Positions 58,185-62,674 of a stretch of 62,674 nucleotides of DNA are shown here, in pieces. Under the pieces are notes generated by a model. That model ran no database searches and was not told the origin of the DNA. It saw only the letters and a program-made list of their open reading frames with translations. The DNA is from Bacteriovorax stolpii (GTDB lineage: Bacteria; Bdellovibrionota; UBA2428), in NCBI GenBank assembly GCA_945881775.1, contig CAMCVE010000015.1:1-62674 (forward strand). Direction: 5' to 3'. Both the position numbers and the translations under genes were made by a program. Position 1 is the stretch's first letter; every line of letters begins with the position of its first letter.

Positions 58185-60014
58185 ATGGCCAACCTGCTCC
58201 AGCTCCAACGTGCTTCGAAGGCCTACGGTCTCAAAGTACTTTTTGACGAAGCCGACTTCAGCGTCGACGAAGGCGAGCATATTGGAGTCATTGGAGCCAA
58301 CGGCGCTGGCAAGTCTACGCTCTTTCGAATTCTTGTGGGGCAAGAACAGCTCGACTCCGGCATCTACGCCAAGTCTCGTGATCTGCGGTTAGGCTATCTC
58401 GCTCAAGAAGACGACTGGCGGCTCGACTCGAGCCTCGAGTCCGAGCTCGCTGAACACTCCTCCAAACCTCTTTGGAAAATGAAAGAACTCGCCGTGGGAC
58501 TGGGCATGCACGAGTCGCAGTTTTCGCGTCCGCTCAAAGAACTCAGTGGTGGTTTTCGCATGCGCGCTCAACTCGTGACGCTTCTTGCGGCCGAGCCAAA
58601 TCTCATGCTCCTCGACGAACCCACGAACTATCTGGATCTCGAGTCTTTGTTGTTTCTTGAGCACTTTCTGATCGACTATCCTGGCGCATTCCTCCTCATC
58701 TCTCACGACCGCCGATTCCTCAAACACGTCGCGGATCACATTTTAGAAGTTGAAGCGCCCGAGCTCACGAAATTCCCTGGCGACATCGACGACTACTTCG
58801 ATGAGAAGCGCGTGCTCAGAGAGCAACTCGAAAAGGAGGCGATGAAACAAGAGGCCAAGCGTAAACACATCATGGACTTCGTGAATCGCTTCCGCGCCAA
58901 AGCCTCAAAGGCTCGCCAAGCGCAGTCGCGCATGAAGTTCCTCGAAAAGATGCCGAGCATTGAAATCCGTTCTCTGCCGATCGGCGCCCGCATCCAAATT
59001 CCTGCGCCCGTGAGCACCTCGAAGCTCATCGTCCGACTCTCCGACGCGGCGCTCGGCTACGGCGATCGTCCTATTCTGAGTGATGTTCGTTTTGAAATTA
59101 CCCGCGGCGACCACATCGGCGTCGTCGGTCCCAACGGTGCCGGAAAATCCACACTCCTCAAGGCACTGTCTGGAGTTTTGCCACCGATTGCGGGCTCTCT
59201 CGAATGGGGACAAAACATGCGAATCGGCTATTTCGCGCAGCACCTCACCGAGTCGCTCGACTTGAATGCCACCGTTGAACAAGAAATGCAGCGCAAGGCG
59301 CATCCTGACGTGCTGCCTCAAGAGGTTCGAAATCTGGCCGGCTCACTCTTATTTCGTGATGAAGCAGACCTCGCCAAACGAGTGGGAGTACTTTCGGGCG
59401 GAGAGAAATCTCGCGTGGCGCTTGGGCAAATTCTTCTCGAAAAGAACCCCGTTCTTGTCCTCGACGAGCCCACAAACCACCTCGACTTCGACACCGTCGA
59501 ATCACTCTCGCAAGCACTCACGGGCTATCCCGGCACCTTGATCGTCGTGTCACATGACCGCGATTTTATTTCGCGCGTCTCCAATAAAATTCTCCAAATT
59601 GATCATGGCAAGGTGCTCGCATTTCCGGGAACCTACGAAGAATACGCGTGGAGTCTTGAGCGCGGTTCCTATGGGGGACCCAAGCCGGCAGCAGTTCTCA
59701 AGAATGATACCGCCATCCCAGCCTCCAAGGCAGTCGATCCACTCGCCCATGCCAAAGAGCGCCGCAAGGAGTGGAGTCGCGACCTGCGTCAGTCTCAGGA
59801 AGAGGCTCGCCTCTTCGAGCGCGAGCATCGCAGTCTTGAGACCCGACTCACCGAGCTCACTGACAATCTCAACAAAGGCGGCGCTGCTCCCGCAGTGCTT
59901 ACTCAACTCTCACTCGACATCCACGAAGCTCAGACAAAACTCGAAGTGACGGAAGAAAAGTGGATGGCCCTCCTCGAGAAGATCGAGACTCTAGAAAAGA
60001 ATTTGAAAACTTAA
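58185..60014 (+). CDS. ABC-F family ATPase (Uup-like)
   Basis: The 609-residue cytosolic protein has two ABC domains without membrane parts: Walker A GANGAGKST and signature LSGGFRMRAQL in the first, GPNGAGKST and LSGGEKSRVALGQ in the second. Walker B sites are LMLLDEPTNYLDLE and VLVLDEPTNHLDFD. The inter-domain linker is Lys/Arg-rich (MDFVNRFRAKASKARQAQSR). A C-terminal coiled coil (about 530-609) is the Uup type. ABC-F proteins act on the ribosome E site or in replication-linked DNA branch handling. It lies 60 bp after the antiporter gene. Confidence 0.93.
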   Translation: MANLLQLQRASKAYGLKVLFDEADFSVDEGEHIGVIGANGAGKSTLFRILVGQEQLDSGIYAKSRDLRLGYLAQEDDWRLDSSLESELAEHSSKPLWKMKELAVGLGMHESQFSRPLKELSGGFRMRAQLVTLLAAEPNLMLLDEPTNYLDLESLLFLEHFLIDYPGAFLLISHDRRFLKHVADHILEVEAPELTKFPGDIDDYFDEKRVLREQLEKEAMKQEAKRKHIMDFVNRFRAKASKARQAQSRMKFLEKMPSIEIRSLPIGARIQIPAPVSTSKLIVRLSDAALGYGDRPILSDVRFEITRGDHIGVVGPNGAGKSTLLKALSGVLPPIAGSLEWGQNMRIGYFAQHLTESLDLNATVEQEMQRKAHPDVLPQEVRNLAGSLLFRDEADLAKRVGVLSGGEKSRVALGQILLEKNPVLVLDEPTNHLDFDTVESLSQALTGYPGTLIVVSHDRDFISRVSNKILQIDHGKVLAFPGTYEEYAWSLERGSYGGPKPAAVLKNDTAIPASKAVDPLAHAKERRKEWSRDLRQSQEEARLFEREHRSLETRLTELTDNLNKGGAAPAVLTQLSLDIHEAQTKLEVTEEKWMALLEKIETLEKNLKT

Positions 60015-60052
60015 AGCCCCGATTCGGCTTCCAGTGGAAACCAAATCGGGGC
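60006..60052 (-). terminator. Terminator between the ABC-F gene and the convergent secreted-protein gene
   Basis: GCCCCGATT (60016-60024) pairs with AATCGGGGC (60044-60052), and the stem is extended by a TTCC/GGAA inner stem. On the minus strand it is followed by TTTAAGTTTTC. It may also serve the plus-strand ABC-F gene. Confidence 0.7.
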
Positions 60053-60080
60053 CGACATGCAGATCAACTATTGACGTGTC

Positions 60081-60953
60081 TTAGAATCCGTAGCCAGGGG
60101 GAACCGCGATGATTCCGCTGCGGTAGGAACCGCGAGGAGCACCACCGCTCTTGATGGGATTGAATTCCGCGCTCTCGATGGTGTTGGGGTCAGTGATAGG
60201 CTTCATGCTGTGACCTTCGATCACAACGCCGCTGATTCCGGGGAAGACGTGGTATCCCGCGTGAGCCGTACCGACGAAGAACGGAACGTTTCCGAACTGG
60301 CGAGGCTGACGCGTTCCGAATCCCACGAGGGTTTCAGCATCGTCAACTTTGACGCCGTAGTAAGAACTGCGGCTCACAACTTGGCTGTAGAAGTAGCTGT
60401 GATTGCCGCGCGCCTTGGTTCCGCGTTCTGCCGCGTCCCATGAAGAATTCGCAGAAGGATCGGGATTCCAGTAGAGGACTTTCCAGCCAAGTTGCTGGAG
60501 AGCGTGTTGGAGTTTTGTGCCGTCATAGTCGTTGAGCGCCACGAAACTTTTGACTCGAGCCCAGATGTCTCCTTGGCCAGCAGCATTGAAACCGCGCTCA
60601 AGACACTTGGTCGTCATCCCGACGCAGCTAGTGATCTTGATTTGATCTACGAGCTCAACAGGTTTGCCGAGGCGGCGAAGCACGTCCATGCGTCCCGTGC
60701 GGCTCATGCGCGCGTAAGGGGTGTTCGAGCCGTAGAAAGCCGAAACACCGTAGCGCTTGTAGAAGCTCTGATGAAGCGCGAAGTCTTTCTCGATGCAATC
60801 GCTAGCCACATCCATGATAGTGTTGAGCGTCTGGTAGTGACGCGCTTGGGTCGCTCCATCAAAGGAGATCGATCCCTTGAAGGCCTGCGCCTCCACGGAA
60901 AATACAGAAGCGACCAACGTGACAAGAGAAAGGGATTTTTGAATCATATTCAT
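60081..60953 (-). CDS. Unrecognised secreted protein with Cys/His-rich core
   Basis: The 290-residue protein has a signal peptide (MNMIQKSLSLVTLVASVFSVEAQA). The mature part has ITSCVGMTTKCLERGF, a Trp/Asp-rich middle (LGWKVLYWNPDPSANSSWD), and AGYHVFPGISGVVIEGHS. A Cys followed about 140 residues later by a His could be a papain/NlpC-like dyad, but I see no firm family match. It uses the same promoter block as the L,D-transpeptidase-like gene at 43815. A terminator follows it. Confidence 0.75.
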   Translation of the reverse strand: MNMIQKSLSLVTLVASVFSVEAQAFKGSISFDGATQARHYQTLNTIMDVASDCIEKDFALHQSFYKRYGVSAFYGSNTPYARMSRTGRMDVLRRLGKPVELVDQIKITSCVGMTTKCLERGFNAAGQGDIWARVKSFVALNDYDGTKLQHALQQLGWKVLYWNPDPSANSSWDAAERGTKARGNHSYFYSQVVSRSSYYGVKVDDAETLVGFGTRQPRQFGNVPFFVGTAHAGYHVFPGISGVVIEGHSMKPITDPNTIESAEFNPIKSGGAPRGSYRSGIIAVPPGYGF

Positions 60954-60967
60954 GGGTCGGGGTGTAC

Positions 60968-60994
60968 ATTATGTCGCGCCGCGTCACAAGCCTA
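60968..60994 (-). promoter_or_regulatory. Predicted promoter of the gene at 60081 (shared block)
   Basis: On the minus strand TAGGCT (60989-60994) and CATAAT (60968-60973) are 15 bp apart, with GCGGCGCGA between. It aligns without gaps to the promoter at 44737-44763, including the 15-bp spacer. Confidence 0.45.
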
Positions 60995-61063
60995 AAATAG
61001 AGACCCCCATGAAAAATCAAAAAAAATCATTAACTTAAGTCATAGGATTTTTAGTACGACCGC

Positions 61064-61273
61064 TTAGGGAGCCGCAATTGGCTTGGCCCCGTTGGAGAAT
61101 TTCCACTGCAAACGAACACCCGAATCGAGGGATCCGGAGAGCTCCTCGATCGTGATCTTGGAAATGTTGTAGGCCGTATCGAAATTCACCAATCGGTTGT
61201 TCACCTCGAAAGCCCTTTTGGAAACTTCGGTGCTCGTTGAATCGCCAAGAAGCAGATCCATCGTGCCACTCAC
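61064..61273 (-). CDS. Small protein or 3' remnant of a gene, unrecognised
   Basis: A 69-codon frame from GTG 61273 ends KFSNGAKPIAAP. The frame continues upstream without a stop to about 61360 (reading LLRKLPKGSDRKTLEAAV) but has no ATG or GTG in that part. It looks like the C-terminal end of a protein with a Leu-rich amphipathic start. It may be a remnant whose 5' end was replaced when the dsbB promoter region arrived, or a short gene starting at GTG. The function is unknown. Confidence 0.35.
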   Translation of the reverse strand: MSGTMDLLLGDSTSTEVSKRAFEVNNRLVNFDTAYNISKITIEELSGSLDSGVRLQWKFSNGAKPIAAP

Positions 61274-61371
61274 GGCAGCCTCGAGCGTCTTGCGATCGGA
61301 GCCTTTAGGAAGCTTCCTAAGCAGAACGTGCAGCAGACCTGCGCGGGGGTTAACGTGGAGCCGTAGTCCCC

Positions 61372-61400
61372 TTTACCCTCGGCCCTAGGCGCGCTAGAAA
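61372..61400 (+). promoter_or_regulatory. Predicted promoter of the dsbB-dsbA operon (leaderless spacing)
   Basis: TTTACC (61372-61377) and TAGAAA (61395-61400) are 17 bp apart. The -10 ends exactly 7 bp before ATG 61408. Confidence 0.45.
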
Positions 61401-61407
61401 CAGGCCC

Positions 61408-61830
61408 ATGCTGACGAGTCAACACTCGATACTCTTTGCGTGGATCGTCGCAGCAAGCTCCACACTAGGGAGTCTTTTTTTTAGCGAAGTCATGAGACTT
61501 CCACCGTGCGTGCTCTGTTGGTATCAGCGTATCGCCATGTACCCACTTGTACTTATCCTCGGAGTGGCTTGGCTGAAAGACGACACGCGAGTGAAACTCT
61601 ACGCTCTGCCACTTGCCGTCACAGGGCTCGTCATCGCGATCTATCACAATCTTCTCTATTACAAGATTATTCCCGAAAGCATTTCGCCCTGTGTGCAAGG
61701 AATTTCGTGCACTACCCGACAGATCCAATGGTTTGGCCTCATCACCATCCCCCTGCTCTCGCTCGCGAGCTTCGCACTTTTGACATTATTATTTACTCTC
61801 CCCTCACGCCCAAGGAGCCTAGCATCATGA
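61408..61830 (+). CDS. dsbB: DsbB/BdbC-type disulphide oxidoreductase
   Basis: The 140-residue inner-membrane protein has four predicted spans and the quinone-side CVLCWYQR motif near residue 35. A second Cys pair (SPCVQGISC, spaced 5) lies in the periplasmic loop. DsbB re-oxidises DsbA using quinone. The size and CxxCWYQR fit the BdbC/DsbB group. Its stop overlaps the start of the DsbA-like gene (ATGA), which is a functional pair. Confidence 0.92.
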   Translation: MLTSQHSILFAWIVAASSTLGSLFFSEVMRLPPCVLCWYQRIAMYPLVLILGVAWLKDDTRVKLYALPLAVTGLVIAIYHNLLYYKIIPESISPCVQGISCTTRQIQWFGLITIPLLSLASFALLTLLFTLPSRPRSLAS

Positions 61831-62486
61831 AAAAAAATATCTACATCCTCATCGGAGTAGCCGCGTCGCTCGTGAGCCTCTTCCTACTTGCGACCATGAT
61901 TTACAAACAATCTTCAACGAATACACCCTCACCCGAGGGCACTCAGCTCATCGAAATGCGAGCCAAAGTCATGGGAGATGCAGATCGCTCGCTTGGCCCC
62001 AGCACAGCACGCGTTGTCGTGGTAGAGTTTCTCGATCCCGAGTGCGAGTCGTGCCGACTCATGCATCCGATCACCAAGAAAATGCTCGCCGAGTTTCCCG
62101 GCCAGATACACTTCGTACTCCGCTACATGCCCTTCCATGGAAATTCGGTTTACGCCTCCTCGGCACTTGAAGCCACTGCACGCCAAGGAAAATTCTGGGA
62201 AGCCCTTGATGTCGTCTTCGAGAAACAGCCCGAATGGGGCTCGCATCAGAATCCACAGCCCAAGCTTCTCATGGGCTACCTCAAAGAACTTGGACTCGAT
62301 ATGGCCCGCCTCGAAGAGGACATGAAGGATCCAGCAATTGCCGCGCGAATTGAAAAGGACAAAACCGAAGGACTGGCTCTGGGCGTGCGAGGCACTCCTA
62401 CCTTTTTTATCAACGGCCAGATGATGCAGGACCTTGGCGAAGGTCCCTTGCGCTCTTCGATCCAGCAAGCGCTCGCCACACCCTGA
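61827..62486 (+). CDS. DsbA/BdbD-type thioredoxin-fold protein
   Basis: The 219-residue protein has an uncleaved N-terminal anchor (NIYILIGVAASLVSLFLLAT) and a periplasmic thioredoxin domain. It has the active site CESC (in DPECESCRLMHP), a helical insertion, and the cis-Pro loop GVRGTPTFFINGQ. It introduces disulphides in exported proteins and is presumably re-oxidised by the DsbB just upstream. I chose ATG 61827 (AAGGAG upstream, overlapping the dsbB stop); the frame is open back to 61506 inside dsbB, but that extension is a shadow. Confidence 0.92.
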   Translation: MKKNIYILIGVAASLVSLFLLATMIYKQSSTNTPSPEGTQLIEMRAKVMGDADRSLGPSTARVVVVEFLDPECESCRLMHPITKKMLAEFPGQIHFVLRYMPFHGNSVYASSALEATARQGKFWEALDVVFEKQPEWGSHQNPQPKLLMGYLKELGLDMARLEEDMKDPAIAARIEKDKTEGLALGVRGTPTFFINGQMMQDLGEGPLRSSIQQALATP

Positions 62487-62499
62487 ACTAAAGGACATT

Positions 62500-62674
62500 A
62501 TGACGACTCATTCTACTTCTTCGAAAAAGTCTGTTTCTGCTGTCTTCGATTCGCTCGAACACTGGGCCGAAAAGCAAGAGGAGCTCCCCCTTGGAGAACT
62601 CGTCACGCGTCTGGGAGAACAGGGTCTTGGCCTCATTGTGATTGTTCTCTCGATTCCTTTTTTGCAGCCTATTC
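62500..62674 (+). CDS. ExoD-family membrane protein (N-terminal part)
   Basis: The frame starts at ATG 62500 with AAGGAC upstream and runs off the right edge after 58 codons. After a Ser-rich start it reads LPLGELVTRLGEQGLGLIV and then VLSIPFLQPI, the typical opening of ExoD proteins (LG..L..LGERGxG...L.LPFxxPI). ExoD is a membrane protein linked to exopolysaccharide production in rhizobia, with an uncertain role. It follows the DsbA-like gene by 13 bp and may be co-transcribed. Confidence 0.7.
   Translation, partial: MTTHSTSSKKSVSAVFDSLEHWAEKQEELPLGELVTRLGEQGLGLIVIVLSIPFLQPI

Noticed and set aside
61506-61826. N-terminal extension of the DsbA-like protein
   Set aside because: The frame is open back into dsbB, but the signal anchor and Shine-Dalgarno mark ATG 61827 as the start.

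Overview
The window reads as chromosomal DNA of a Gram-negative bacterium: many Sec signal peptides, a DsbB/DsbA-type pair, KtrAB, a Kef-type antiporter and a sigma-54 activator. GC is mid-50s percent by eye. The gene mix (a eukaryote-like type II glutamine synthetase, a RAYT-like protein, many unrecognised secreted proteins, TraR/DksA and GH3 proteins) suggests Bdellovibrionota/Oligoflexia or a similar former-deltaproteobacterial lineage. That placement is inference. No rRNA, CRISPR array or prophage is visible, and coding density is very high.

Region 1 (1-16.7 kb) is one minus-strand purine operon read right to left: guaB, guaA, purN, purB, purF, a purC-purD fusion, purL, purQ, purH, purM. 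It ends in a 4'-phosphopantetheinyl-transferase-like gene and an SDR-type gene. Nearly all junctions overlap or are under 25 bp. It carries the path from PRPP to IMP and GMP except AIR carboxylation (purE/purK); purA, for the AMP branch, is also absent.

Region 2 (16.7-24.5 kb) holds a RAYT-like HUH protein, a secreted papain-like peptidase, a truncated GNAT gene, a sigma-54 activator with a clear promoter and terminator, a LOG-family protein, a TraR/DksA protein that has lost its zinc cysteines, a secreted-protein gene broken by a 2-bp frameshift, and glnII.

Region 3 (24.5-38.3 kb) holds a SelO-like / S51 peptidase / glyoxalase II cluster, secreted proteins including one with a FAM20/CotH-like kinase signature, KtrB-KtrA, and a four-gene MalEFGK-type ABC importer.

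Region 4 (38.3-50.4 kb) holds a protein made of two Ddl-like ATP-grasp modules next to a cupredoxin, a 2OG-Fe(II) oxygenase, coaE, an L,D-transpeptidase-like protein, tRNA-Lys(CUU), and a tight operon of GH3 amido-synthetase, enolase-superfamily epimerase and an alpha/beta hydrolase with a Cys in the nucleophile elbow. An FAH-family gene stands divergently.

Region 5 (50.4-62.7 kb) holds a URC-type uracil-catabolism operon (URC1, URC4/DUF1688, upp, udk, rarA), a CoA-binding protein, a Kef antiporter, an ABC-F ATPase, a secreted protein, a DsbB/DsbA pair and the start of an ExoD gene.

Two features run across the window. First, many non-operon starts lack a Shine-Dalgarno and have a sigma70-like -10 element ending 6-10 bp before the start codon, which predicts widespread leaderless mRNAs. 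Second, two distant secreted-protein genes share a nearly identical promoter block.
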